Assembly: GCA_031255285.1 (NCBI GenBank)
Contig: JAIRSU010000035.1
Coordinates: forward strand, 1-33,516
Reading direction: 5' to 3'
DNA: 33,516 nt
Source: Treponema sp.
GTDB taxonomy: Bacteria; Spirochaetota; Spirochaetia; Treponematales; Breznakiellaceae
Part shown: positions 9,601 to 19,500 of the stretch, piece by piece
Position numbering within the stretch: the stretch's first letter is position 1
How the letters are laid out: each line of letters starts with the position of its first letter
Position numbers and translations under genes: made by a program
The notes under the pieces: generated by a model
Told to the model about the DNA's origin: nothing
The model's input: only the letters and a program-made list of their open reading frames with translations
The model's database searches: none

Positions 9601-12327
9601 TTCCAGAGAAATCGCCGCGTTCTCCTGCGTTACAGCGGCGTCGTTCAAAGGTCTGCCGTTATAGACGCCGGTAAGGACCGAGTCTTTATCCATAACAATA
9701 ACGCCGTTCTCAATAGTTTTAGCATTGAGCCAGCGGAAGCTCTGTTCGTCATAAGCCGCTCTGTCCGCAGGGCGCAAGACAAAGAACCCGCCTTCCAGAA
9801 ACGTTGCAAAAGACGGCTCAGTTTTAGAGGCTTTCGTGGAAACGTCGAGGCGGGTCGGGACAAAGCCAGGCGGCAGGTCCTGCGGCACCTTGACGCTTAT
9901 ATCCCACGTCGTCGTCTTTGGCACCTGTTTTACGACGCCGTTGACCTTATGACCACCAAAGTCAAAGACCGTGGACTGGAGGACCGCAGTTTGAGATGCA
10001 GTTTCCACAGTTGCAGTAAGCGTATAGGGCGTTTTGAGTCCGCCTTTGGGCATGATAAGACTCATACCCGGTATCCACTCTTGTCCATCAAGCGTATTTA
10101 TCGTAATTTTCAACGGCAGTTCCGTAGACCCTCCAGCCGTGAAGATAAAAGGCTGGGACTTATAGACAAAGCCCTCTTCACTCTCAACCACAACGACGAC
10201 GCCTGGCGGCGCACCGCCGAGTATCGCTTCAACCGCCTCGTCAGATACAGTGTCCGCCGAAGTGGACTCCTCCATTTCCAGCGTGGGCAGCTCATCAGCA
10301 ACTATAGTTTCCTCAAGAATCGGCTCCACGGCAGCTGCGCTTCTCGCCGCTATCTTTACCGCATTACCAATCAGTTCTACGCTATAAGCGCGGCGAACCT
10401 CGTCTGTTTCAGGTTCAAATCTCACGGTTTTTGCCTTTATACCCGGCAGGTAGCCCCAGAGCGGATAGTCCAGAGAAACGCTCTCCCCTTTGGTCCTCTC
10501 GTCGAAGAAGCGGATACCAGGCAACTCTGTTGCATGAACGTGAGGCTTGCTCAAGTCCTCAATTCTGATGATATCCTCAACAACCGCCTTTCTTTCGTAC
10601 ATATCAGACGCTTCGATATGGAGAACAACCTGTCCATAGCCCGTATCGGAAGGAAGCGGTATATCCTGTATGAATTCGCCGCTGGTTTTCGCCTTTACAG
10701 ACACCGTTACCGACTCACTATGTCCAAAGCGGTAGGAGACGCTCGTTAGGACACTGTCCGAATTCACCATGAGCGTGAACGATGGGTTTGTCTCGCTATT
10801 GATTTCCATACCCGAATAAAACGCGGACCTTTCCGCGGTCTTACCGTTTCCATGGACCACTTGCGTTATAGCTGCGGACGGCTTTTTGCCGCCAGAAACC
10901 AGGTTCTTGATTTCGGTTTTGGGACCCTCTACCCCGTAGATATCCTTCGCCCACACCGACAAAGAATGAATACCAGCCGGCGGGTCTTCGAGGAGGGTTT
11001 GGAACCAGCCCGTTGTAACAAGCTCAGTCGGAGCGCCATTATCCACAGAGTAGTAGACCGCGGCCACCCCGTCGTCGTCTTCGGCAAGCCCGCTCACACG
11101 CAGTTTCGCCAAACCTTCACCCAGAACGCCTACAGGAATCAGTGCGCCTTTACCGGAAGGTGGAGAGGCCAGAGCAGGCTCCGTCAGCGAAACCCGCGGC
11201 AGATCCGCGTCTCTATCAATGATCAGACGGCGCTTTGCCACGCCCACATTACCAGACACATCCACAGCGCGGATTTCCAGGTCTATGGTCTTGAGTTTCT
11301 GGTATCTTTCATCGCGGATGTCGAATACTTCGACCCACCAGGGATTACCTATGACCAAATCGAAGTCTCCCGTTTGGTCGCCGAGCTTCCACGAAACATT
11401 CGTGAGACCCACCGTATCTTTGACGAATCCGGCGACTGAAAACAAGCCGTTTACCGGATCCGCGGGATTTTCAGGATAGGTTATCTTAACGTCAGGCGCG
11501 GTATTATCAACGAATATGAGGAACATATAGGCGCCTTCTGTGTTCTGTTTGTCAACGGCTTTGAACCAAATAATCTCCGGTCCATCATTGAACCTCTTCG
11601 TATCCAATGACAGACTGAAGTCGACCGTTACCGCTTCTTTTTTCGCTTTGAAAGGAATATTGACGTATGATATGCCTTCGTTCATTGAATAAGACAATCC
11701 CGCAATACCATTACCATCGTATATCGCGCCTTTTATATTGATTTTACCATTTACCAGAGCGCCAAGCGTATGACTCTGAACTTCGATTTGGGGCTTGTTG
11801 CGGTCAAGACTCCACATAACAACAAAAGCCCTCCCCTTCAAGCCGTTCACATCGACGCCGTAAGCGCTTATCGAGTACCAGCCATCCTTGAGTTCAGACG
11901 TATCCAGATAGTATGACCAAAACTCCGTGCCTTGGGCGATGACAGGATGTTCCGGGTCATGGCTAAAGACGAGCTCCACACGGTCTACCGCGTCGTCGTC
12001 GGTACAAGTTCCCACGATATTAAGATTACTAGGAATACGCATATTTTGGCGCGGGTTTGTCATCCGCACTACCGGAAGGTCAGATTCAGGGTCAAGGAAT
12101 ATATTTTCAGGACCTGCTATAGACACATTGCCGCCCTTGTCGTGAGCTTCAATGAAGAAGTTGTACTTACCCGGCTTCTTATTTTCGATGTCTATGCGTT
12201 CCTTAAACCCCTCCATCGCGGCGACTTCGTGGGTTTCCACATCCTTTTTCCCTCCAGCCCACAACAGACTGAAAGAAGAAACCGTGAGTAATAAGACCGA
12301 CAACCGCGTTACTTTTCCATAAATCAT
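6658..12327 (-). CDS. Giant secreted Ig-like repeat protein with C-terminal beta-barrel
   Basis: An 1889-residue exported protein. It starts with a signal peptide (LSVLLLTVSSFSLLWAGG). Most of its length is a chain of bacterial Ig-like beta-sandwich repeats marked by recurring phrases such as VDNTAPDVKITYP, DRNKPQIEV, LKDGWYSI and IQIDKTSPQIRV. An Ala/Glu-rich linker at about 660-715 divides them. The last 172 residues (from about 1718) change character: alternating aromatic and polar strands such as ATFYDVGLGLTFF, VKLQVQFGQF, AFAFYTELQLWF and a final FHVTGGLRFNIF. The terminal Phe is typical of outer-membrane barrels. I infer a small barrel of about eight strands anchoring a long Ig-like stalk at the cell surface. 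AGGAG sits 5 nt before the ATG. The gene begins 48 nt after the 304-residue lipoprotein gene, so they probably share an mRNA. Binding partner unknown. Confidence 0.85.
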   Translation of the reverse strand: MIYGKVTRLSVLLLTVSSFSLLWAGGKKDVETHEVAAMEGFKERIDIENKKPGKYNFFIEAHDKGGNVSIAGPENIFLDPESDLPVVRMTNPRQNMRIPSNLNIVGTCTDDDAVDRVELVFSHDPEHPVIAQGTEFWSYYLDTSELKDGWYSISAYGVDVNGLKGRAFVVMWSLDRNKPQIEVQSHTLGALVNGKINIKGAIYDGNGIAGLSYSMNEGISYVNIPFKAKKEAVTVDFSLSLDTKRFNDGPEIIWFKAVDKQNTEGAYMFLIFVDNTAPDVKITYPENPADPVNGLFSVAGFVKDTVGLTNVSWKLGDQTGDFDLVIGNPWWVEVFDIRDERYQKLKTIDLEIRAVDVSGNVGVAKRRLIIDRDADLPRVSLTEPALASPPSGKGALIPVGVLGEGLAKLRVSGLAEDDDGVAAVYYSVDNGAPTELVTTGWFQTLLEDPPAGIHSLSVWAKDIYGVEGPKTEIKNLVSGGKKPSAAITQVVHGNGKTAERSAFYSGMEINSETNPSFTLMVNSDSVLTSVSYRFGHSESVTVSVKAKTSGEFIQDIPLPSDTGYGQVVLHIEASDMYERKAVVEDIIRIEDLSKPHVHATELPGIRFFDERTKGESVSLDYPLWGYLPGIKAKTVRFEPETDEVRRAYSVELIGNAVKIAARSAAAVEPILEETIVADELPTLEMEESTSADTVSDEAVEAILGGAPPGVVVVVESEEGFVYKSQPFIFTAGGSTELPLKITINTLDGQEWIPGMSLIMPKGGLKTPYTLTATVETASQTAVLQSTVFDFGGHKVNGVVKQVPKTTTWDISVKVPQDLPPGFVPTRLDVSTKASKTEPSFATFLEGGFFVLRPADRAAYDEQSFRWLNAKTIENGVIVMDKDSVLTGVYNGRPLNDAAVTQENAAISLEAVQFDESDSYKRINVRFTEDGQYAFALTMSDVDGRVYTTESYTVLVDSEDPSLEITTPEVHGSWVKGEVVFELKFGDANLGAVEYSLDMGKTWSVCDGKWVDDTVLMSIDISSVEDGLVRILARASDSAQRETSVSFDVNKDTVAPSPRLIVPLSGEEVNGIIRLGILVEEKGKLVSSFYEDPPSGEMPPEDSVSAINDNAEEFKQEMSEYFITSSFLTLMVGINEHPLSADMKFTFTDASGNIAVLENWEFLISREMDKPIAQINLPSENEVITRDFMISGIVYDDDKVAKIWYFIDDNVEIEVAADNSYSIPIELLSLVDNEHSITVIPEDIYGIRGDPVKCGFRVSLEEPKAAMTLPSFDAISRGTLELKGVSSDKNDILAVQVSIDNGNTYNNVVGTTEWSYIFNTKILQDGTHVVFIKVWDKYNISAMYSGMINVDNTAPELEIASPMDGLTSVGPVFLSGRAIDSMGLKEMNINIRSMDGAEVPPELANISIEPDSIFTTDLDLSSLTDGLYNIDVWAEDFAENISHQSRNVLLSREIQRNFVDVLYPLNGEYIQGEFNLYGYLGGTDTASYATLYLDDTPIDTVKVTETGYFCFHLNKDKLKNGKNILSVMSDFDGKEAVFSPLRNIEYNAVGAWITIDSFTMGDFAFERPWLSGRMGYVLNEIDLQSLEDKTTDKKIKTAIAQKKPSLVEISFDNGITFTEVKRRKVKAPDGKPTDGWRYRIENIDMREGVYDLVLRATMANGETAVSRTLIQIDKTSPQIRVIAPESGGRYNQSLEFTALSSDDVALKSVLYTLRRGDKGLYAVPGFIQGLYFDGHFWGATFYDVGLGLTFFDDNVKLQVQFGQFSDEMWSWFSDNEMRYGGDVFGLKLLANVYSLPFASFGGYDWEWLSVSVAIGANFSYFIKTQSGSPTVMSAMIMQLEFPKVKLKQFRAFAFYTELQLWFTPTDVDTSVVSVPTTVFHVTGGLRFNIF

Positions 12328-12375
12328 ACTATCTCCTAAACATTACAGAATATCTCTTTCTAAAATACCCCAGAT

Positions 12376-13290
12376 TCATTTCCCGAATGACTGGACAGTC
12401 CACACGAATGCGGCTCTGGCGCATACCATTTGAACGGCGCGGGCAAGCGCATTAGCCGGCGGGACCTCTGGACGCGCAGGAAGCCAGTTAAACGCCTCCG
12501 CTATGCGTTTTTGGGTATCCACGTCTACTAGCCAAGCCGCGGCCGCTTCCAATTTAGCTTCTTCTTTCTTGTTCTTAAAGAAGGGAACCGCCCACAGCAC
12601 CGCGGCTTGAACCCCGTAAGACTCCCAGTCAGCCGGAATGGGGAATCGGTGCGCCTCGAAACCCGCGGTTTTGACCAAGGACATGGCGCGAACCGCGCTA
12701 TAGGGCGCATAAATCCATGACGGCGAGTGATCGAAGAAGATTTCCCAAGCGTTTATCCAGTTATAGGTACGCGCACCCGCTTGGAACCTATTGTCTGCGA
12801 ACAGCGTCTCGGACGCGCGGTCCCAGTCTGATTCCGCCAGGGCGGGGAACACGCCCGGTCTGGATTGCAGGAACTGCGCGGTCCACGCCAAAACCGCATC
12901 CGCCTCCACGCCGGGCAGAATCAAGAATCCTTGACCAGGCTTTTCTGCGCGGGCGCGGGACAGAGAAGAAGCTGTAAATTCGTGAAACACGACCCACGGG
13001 TCAACGGCAAGGACAATGCTCTCTTGGTATCGGCCTGCCTGGTATAAGCCGGGGTACACGAACACAGACTCGCCCGTCTCTTCCGCGGAGGCTGGGCGCG
13101 TCTGTGTGATGATAAACCCGTAGCGGTTCTTCGGCAGAGTCCCGTGTTCAAACAGTGCGGTTTCGGTAAACGGAGCGCGCCCCGCAACTATGGACTGCCA
13201 TTTGCCGTCCACATCTTGGTCAGCCAACCAGAGCGGTTTGGAACAGGAAAGCAAAACCAGAACGACCGTGCCCATCAGCAACTTTTTCAA
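12376..13290 (-). CDS. Hypothetical lipoprotein, weakly like a solute-binding protein
   Basis: A 304-residue lipoprotein. The N-terminus MKKLLMGTVVLVLLSC is a signal peptide ending in a lipobox (LLSC), with Cys16 as the predicted lipidation site. The start codon is TTG at 13290, supported by GGGGAG about 7 nt upstream and by the perfect signal peptide that begins there. The body is rich in Trp and Ala. Segment WLVDVDTQKRIAEAFNWLPARPEV near the C-terminus resembles the end of family 1 extracellular solute-binding proteins, where a run of the same type (QKR, then GWLPAR) is common. The rest does not let me confirm that, and there are no transporter genes beside it. The gene sits between two giant Ig-repeat genes on the same strand and ends 48 nt before the 1889-residue one, so a role in the same surface system is possible. 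Confidence 0.8.
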   Translation of the reverse strand: MKKLLMGTVVLVLLSCSKPLWLADQDVDGKWQSIVAGRAPFTETALFEHGTLPKNRYGFIITQTRPASAEETGESVFVYPGLYQAGRYQESIVLAVDPWVVFHEFTASSLSRARAEKPGQGFLILPGVEADAVLAWTAQFLQSRPGVFPALAESDWDRASETLFADNRFQAGARTYNWINAWEIFFDHSPSWIYAPYSAVRAMSLVKTAGFEAHRFPIPADWESYGVQAAVLWAVPFFKNKKEEAKLEAAAAWLVDVDTQKRIAEAFNWLPARPEVPPANALARAVQMVCARAAFVWTVQSFGK

Positions 13291-13360
13291 AATACTCTCC
13301 CCTCTTTATGTTCAGCGCCGAAAACATCTCTTTTCAAACAGCGCTCGTATGAAGTCCTCC

Positions 13361-13433
13361 CACAGGCGAAGCCTGTGTCTGGCACCACGAAAGTGTCTGG
13401 CACAGACTTCGTCTGTTTTACGACTTCGCAATG
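13361..13433. repeat. REP-type dispersed repeat between two lipoprotein genes
   Basis: A compact element with two perfect hairpins around a direct repeat. CACAGGC-GAA-GCCTGTG is at 13361-13377, and ACAGAC-TTC-GTCTGT is at 13402-13416. The 11-mer GTGTCTGGCAC occurs twice, at 13375-13385 and 13393-13403. The right part, read on the minus strand, matches 5202-5232 near fliI. The GTGTCTGGCACC core recurs beside the broken transposase gene at the right end of the window. Confidence 0.8.
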
Positions 13434-13479
13434 CACGTGATAAGCAAACTTGTCTGTCCCCCTCTGGCGCCGCCACACA

Positions 13480-13495
13480 CTCACCCGTAGGTGAG
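13480..13495 (-). terminator. Hairpin after the giant lipoprotein gene
   Basis: A perfect stem CTCACC-CGTA-GGTGAG lies 22 nt after the stop codon of the 4685-codon gene. No T-run follows on either strand, so it may act only as an mRNA 3'-end structure or weak attenuator. The rest of the 13291-13517 gap holds the repeat element and the ribosome site of the downstream gene. Confidence 0.25.
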
Positions 13496-13517
13496 TATCA
13501 CCCTCACGGTATCCATC

Positions 13518-16500
13518 CTACTTCACGTAGTAAGAAATGCGGTAGTAGTCCCCGGAGACATAGGCGAAAGCCGCATCCCAGCTCCGCCCAGCTCCGGTAT
13601 CACACTCAACTTGGGTGCGCACATCGTTGACCACATAGCGGCCCGGCAGGGTAACGTGGTCCCAGCCGTTGCTGTCGAATACTGCGGGGTTGTGAATAGC
13701 CATCTTCAAGCCGGTACGGGAATCTATGCCGCCCTGGTCAAGATAAGAGACGACCGGGTTCCCGTCCGCATCAATTGCTATATCTGCCCATTTACCCACG
13801 TTGCCTACACTGTCAATAACAATCGGGTCGGCGAAGCTGTACGCGCCGGTCGTCCCCTGCGGTGTGCCTTTGACATAAACCAAGTCCCCGTTATCACTGT
13901 CCATGAACACGATGTGCATGACGTTTTGCCTGCCTGCCGTGGTATTTTTGTCGATACGCATGGAGACGTAACGTCCCGCGGTGGATATGCCCTGAGTCGA
14001 GACGTCCGCGGTAGTAAAGGTCGTCGCATTAGCCTGGTTACCGTACGCGTATCTCAGCTTTTCTGTACCAGCTGCTTTGTCCTGCACCAGGTAAACGATG
14101 ACCGGTATTCTCGTACTGTTCACGTCTATCGCGTTGTAATTACCCGCATCGGTTCCTGTTCCCACGGTCCGCGTTCCGTCAATTATTACACCATAGATAT
14201 TATTACCATTACCGGCTGCGTTTTTATCAGAGTTCCAGTACCGGAGCAATTGGTATTTAGCGTCATAATAGGTGATATGGCTCCTAGTGCCGTCATGCAC
14301 TATCCGCGGATTGATAAACTGGAGCAACATTTGATTACCGGTATTGTTAAACCGCTCTATCCACGTTCCTTTATGATTGGCTGCATTCGCCCTGGTACCC
14401 GGTATCAGCGTCAGTCCTCCCATATCATAGTTGGTCTGCATATAGTTTTCCAGCACCACCATATTCCATCTAGTATTGCTGGTATCCCATGCAATGTCCG
14501 TGTCCTCAGGCGGATCGGCGCTCCAGGTTATCGACATAGCACTGCCATTTCCGTTGTTCTGGCTGTAGTACGTGGGCATATTATTTCCACCTGTACCGCC
14601 ATTATTGTAGGCGCTCCCATTAATCAGGTAACTGCTCCATGAAGCCCACAACTCGCCGGTGGTCGGGTTAATCGTCATGGCGGGCTTGACTATGGAGCCG
14701 ACAACGGTCGGGTTCCTGAAGTGTCCCTGATTATTCCCGTTTTCAATATTATGGCTGTCAAACAGGTGTACATACCGATCGTCGGTCCAGAGGGCTGAAG
14801 AGTCGTTGCCTGCTATGGCTTCCTGACTCGTGTTCCAGCTGTTGGCGTTGTTGTTACGGTTATTCACCGCCTCAATGTTGCCAGCAGTGTACGTAACAAG
14901 TCCGCTGGTCGCGCCCGCGGGGACGTTGATGTAGTAATAAGTCCCGTTCGGCGTACCCGCTCCGGCATTCGCCGTGTCTATGATCACCAATCGATTCGTA
15001 TCCGTAAGGTTGAATCCTTCTACCTGTAATCTTTCATTGTCTCCGTTGCTTCGCCTGAAGCTGAACCAGCCGTTCTTGGAGCGCAGGACCGGCGCCTTGT
15101 CCGCGTCCGTCGTCCCGGTGCTATTCTTGAACCGCGTCAATGTCGTGATATAGGGCGCAAGGTCCAGCCCTATGCTGTTGTAGTCCGCGTTGTCTGTTGT
15201 ATTGGTTTTATCCGCACTGATTCCCTTCGCGGCTCCTGCAACCGCCGCGCCCGCGTTGTTCTGCGGTGCGGAAGCGTCCTCTGCCCGTACCGTAACCGTA
15301 ATGGCTCCTAAAGTATCTGTCGTTACGCTGCCTATGAGCGTCCCGGTATCCCACCGATACGTCCATTCAACCAGATGTCCGTCAATGCTCAATTCTTGGT
15401 ACAATCCCACGTCGGTTTCTACCAACCCCGCCGGGCGTTTGAGTTTTCCATCGGTGTCAGACTCAAGTATTTTGAGCCTAGCCGTACCCCCAAAGTCAAG
15501 GTAAAGCGCGGTGATGCGCTGGTCGTCCTGCGCCCGCCCTCTCAAGGTTACAACGCCGGAGACCGTGTCCACCGCAAAGCCGGTGGGATTAATAATGCCT
15601 GTGTCATTTCCATCCACGTCAAGTTCATGTTCCAGCCAGATGTTCGCCTTGTCTGTGGCTATGTCCGAACCATTACCTACGCCGTCCCGCGGCTCAATGT
15701 GTCCGGAAATCTTCCCGTCCCTCATGTAGAGCGAGCCTTTGGTCGTGTTCTGCACTGTTGTCGTGGACCCAGCCGTTACTACCGGGTTGACGCTGGCGGC
15801 AAGACTATTCTCCGCCTTGGGGTTCAGGTCGTAGAGCTGCGTTACCGGCGGCCGCGTGTCCGCATTCTCAACGCGCACCGCAAGCATCACAAAGTCGCTG
15901 AGCTGGTCTTCTTCACTCCCGCCTGTCAGGGTACTGTCCCACACCTTAACAGAGAAGTACCGGTCGCTGCCTGAAACAGCCACACCCGTACCTGTCAAGG
16001 TTATGTCTCCTGACGGGATGAAGGTAGAGCCTTTCTCCGGGTTGACAAGCCCCGTAAGGCTCGTCCAATTCGTGTTTCCCAATTCCTCAATGCGATATGT
16101 ACGTCCCATCACCAGTGTCCCGCCGTTCCTTACAACCGTGTACTCTTCTGAATCTGTTATCTTTCCGTTTCCAAAGTCTCCAGTATCGAAGTCCACGTCC
16201 ACGCTGATAGTGTTATCGGCGCCGGCGTCTCCCTCCTCTTTGATAGAAGTCTCGGTATATTCAAAGACAGATGCACCATTGAGAGAAGTAGCATCCACGT
16301 CTTTAGTCGCCACAAAAGGCGCCCCGACCGCGTTATCCTTCGCACCGACTGTCTTGAAGTCAAATCCTGCATTGGTCTGCGCGATGGTGTATATCTTACC
16401 CTTTGTGAGGGTCGTTGCTACACTCGTGGAGCGCGTGAGGTACTGTACGCGGTAATGCTTCTGGCCGTTGCCCCCGTTTGTGTTGAGTCCTATACGGAAC

Positions 16501-19500
16501 ATACTGTTCCGCACCGTGAACTGTGTGTCCAGATATCTGTCGCTTATGGTCTTTGTTCCCGCATTCGTAAAGTCTGTGCCAACCAACGGGGTGGCAAGGG
16601 ACAGAGACGTGATTGACGGCGCGTTATTCTGGAAGTAAACGTCCTGTTCCGCGTAGGTCCTGTTGCCCGCGCGGTCCTCAACTATGTAATGCACGGTTAT
16701 CTTACCATCGGCTATCTTGGTCGAGTCGAAAGTTGCGCCCCATACCTTTTCCGAGCCTGCATTGTCGTACCAGTATTCAACAAAGTTGTCACCGTCCCTT
16801 TCGCCTGTCGCGGACTCGTCGCTGTCAATCACAATGCCGTAGCCACTATACGAAGGAGTCGCAGCATACTTAGGATACTTCACGTCCGCCGGATCGGCGA
16901 GCATCGTCCCGTTCCACCGGCGTGCACTGACGGTCGTAAACGAGCTTGCATCATCTGTCGTAACTGCATGGGTTATTGCGCCGCCATCCTTCGTCCCATA
17001 GGGTGCATAGAAAGTGGTGTTTCCGCCCACAGTTCGGCTGAAGTACACAACAACGGATTTCAAGCCTTGAATACTGCCTGAAGGAGGCGCATCGTTCGCG
17101 GTTCCCCGCAAGGTGTAGTCCCCGACCGCAGTAACGGCCGCGGTATAATCGGCGCGTGGGAAGTAGTTGTCAATCTGGAAGCTCATAGCAAAGCTCGCCG
17201 AAAGAGGCGGAGACGCATCATCCATTGTAGCCAAAGTCAACCCGTAAGTTCCGGTGGTATCCTTAAAGAGCTCATCGCTGTTTATCGCCATATTTACGTG
17301 GTACGTGAAGTAGCCGCTGTCGTCTGCCGCGTAGAGCATATTGTCTGCCGTTTCATTCTGCCCCGCAGTAAAGGTCTTGGATTGTCCATCCGCCGCATTG
17401 ACGCGGTAGTATCTCTTCCCCGCTGTGAGGCTCTGCCCGGCGCTAATGATATTGCCCGCGTCGACTTTTGCGGTAACGGTGAGTTTATCGATTATCATAC
17501 CGTCCGCATCCTTAACGGAAATCGGCGCCGCCGTTCCTGTCGGTTGAACCGTAATATCAGAAATCCCGTCAGAGTCCTTCACCTCGGCCGTGATGGTAAC
17601 GGTCTTGGAAATCTGCATCTGGTACGTGTAATCCTCCGGGGTTCCGTCCTGCGGCGTTACCTTGATATTCTCTATGATGGGTACATTACTGCTGAACCTG
17701 AGAATATGGCGGGTGATGTTGCCGTTCACGCTGCTTTGTTCGTCTATGTAATTACCTTCGCTTTTCGTATCACGCGCGAACACCTCAATGTAGACTGTCC
17801 TTTCAGTATCACTCCCTGACGGGTTCAGCTTGCCGTTAGCGTTGAGGTTAATATACCAGTTCACGAATCCGCTGCCTGGGCTCTGAATAGTAGCCGCGTG
17901 CCAGCCTACGCCCGGCTCCCTATGCAAGTCAGAGCTTGTCGTCCCCGCATAGGTTGTATCGGCCGCGGGATTGCCCGTCCCGTCAGTCCAATCGTACCAC
18001 TTATCGCCCGCCGAATCTGCGTCGTCTGCCATCCATTCGGAGAAGCTCCAGTTCTTGTATCCTTTTGTCTTGTCGGCAGGGTCCACCCAGACGTCCGTCT
18101 CGTCGTGCGCCGCGCCGCTTACGCGCACCCACACGCTGCTTACGATGTTGTTGTCCGATGACGTCCCGGTGAGCCTGACCGTACCGCCGACTGCTTGATT
18201 GCCGTCCGGCGTGAGGATTGTGCTCGTGGCTTTGTCCATGTGCGGGTCAACGGTGATGATGAACTCGCAAGGGGTCGCATTGCCCGCCAAGTCAAATATC
18301 AACACGTTGACGGGAATATCCCATACATTGTTTTCAGGCGCGTTGTCAGTCAGTTCAGCCTCATTTCCATCGGTATATTCAACAAGCGCATCGTTGCTTG
18401 ACGAGGTATACCGGTAGCGTTTCACGCCATATCTCTCCCCTGCCCCATTTGCGCCGTCATAGGCGGCTAGCCCGTTGCTGTTCACAAAGTACTTGACTTC
18501 GTTAAAGGCAACGTTCCATGCGTATACGCCGCCGCTCCACCTTATTGAAAGGTTTCCGTAGTTCTCTTCCGCCACGTTTCCTGAGTCTAGGTTGGTATCT
18601 TTCCACTCGCGAACGGTACCACTGTCCACGGGTGTGGTCTTCGTCGCTATGAACGACGTTCCTATCGCCGCGCCTGTCGGCGCGCCGACATCCGTCCAGT
18701 CGTAACTGCCAAGGTTCGTTATGGTATAGGCTTTGCCTGTAGTAATCGCCGTAGTCTCGGCTAGGTCAGGTTTGCCTATCTGGTAGAAGACCTTGGACAC
18801 AGAGTTGTTATCGCTTGCGACTCCGCTCACGGTGAGGCTACCAATGACGCGGTTAGGAGCGCCGGGTTGTTTCACGGTAACCTCATGAGGTTGGGTTGTA
18901 TCAAGGGCGAAGTTCAACTGTCTGGTCGTCGTGTGTCCCGCCTTGTCGTATGCTGTAACGTTGATGGTCTGCTGCCCTTCTGCAAGTGCATCTACCGGCA
19001 TGGTTATTGACCACGCACCATCTGCGTCTAACTGCGGCGTCTCTCTTTGTGTCGAAGAGTTGAACCAAACCTCAAGCTTCTCAACGCCGTTGGCGTCTGA
19101 CGCAGTTCCTTTCAAGGGAACACCCCCGTTGTAGAATTGCTTTATCGTCTCAACGGTCAATTCCGGGTTTACGGTGTCCAGAACAAAGTATATCCATTCG
19201 GGTAAACCTGTTCCATTGACTGTCTTGTTGGGTGCGTCCGCATCGCCGGTCTTTTTCGCCCTATCTTCTGCGGTTACCTTGATGCGGTAGACTCCATCTG
19301 ATAGGCTCAAGCCGCCGGTCCCGCTTCCCAATACGATGTTCCATGTGGGCGCGGCAGTAAGCGGTTGGTTTTCTGCTCTATTCTCCCAAGCATCCCCGTT
19401 TTTCGCCTGTAGGGTGTATGTCAGAGACTTGAGTCCGCTTGTTACGTCTGATGTTGAACCCATTATCCTTGCGGACCCATCCCCAAAGATAAAGGGAGCG

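Noticed and set aside
9418-10749. 443-codon open frame on the plus strand
   Set aside because: It lies wholly antisense to the 1889-residue protein gene, is rich in Arg and Tyr with no recognisable motif, and has no ribosome site. It is a shadow of the G/C-rich coding strand.
13480-13495. CRISPR-like repeat, suggested by palindromic 11-12-mers around 13361-13495
   Set aside because: The repeats differ, have no regular spacers and recur singly elsewhere beside the transposase remnant, which fits REP elements and not a CRISPR array.
13491-14642. 383-codon open frame on the plus strand
   Set aside because: Antisense to the end of the giant lipoprotein gene, whose reading frame is clearly protein-like. 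The plus-strand translation shows no family pattern.
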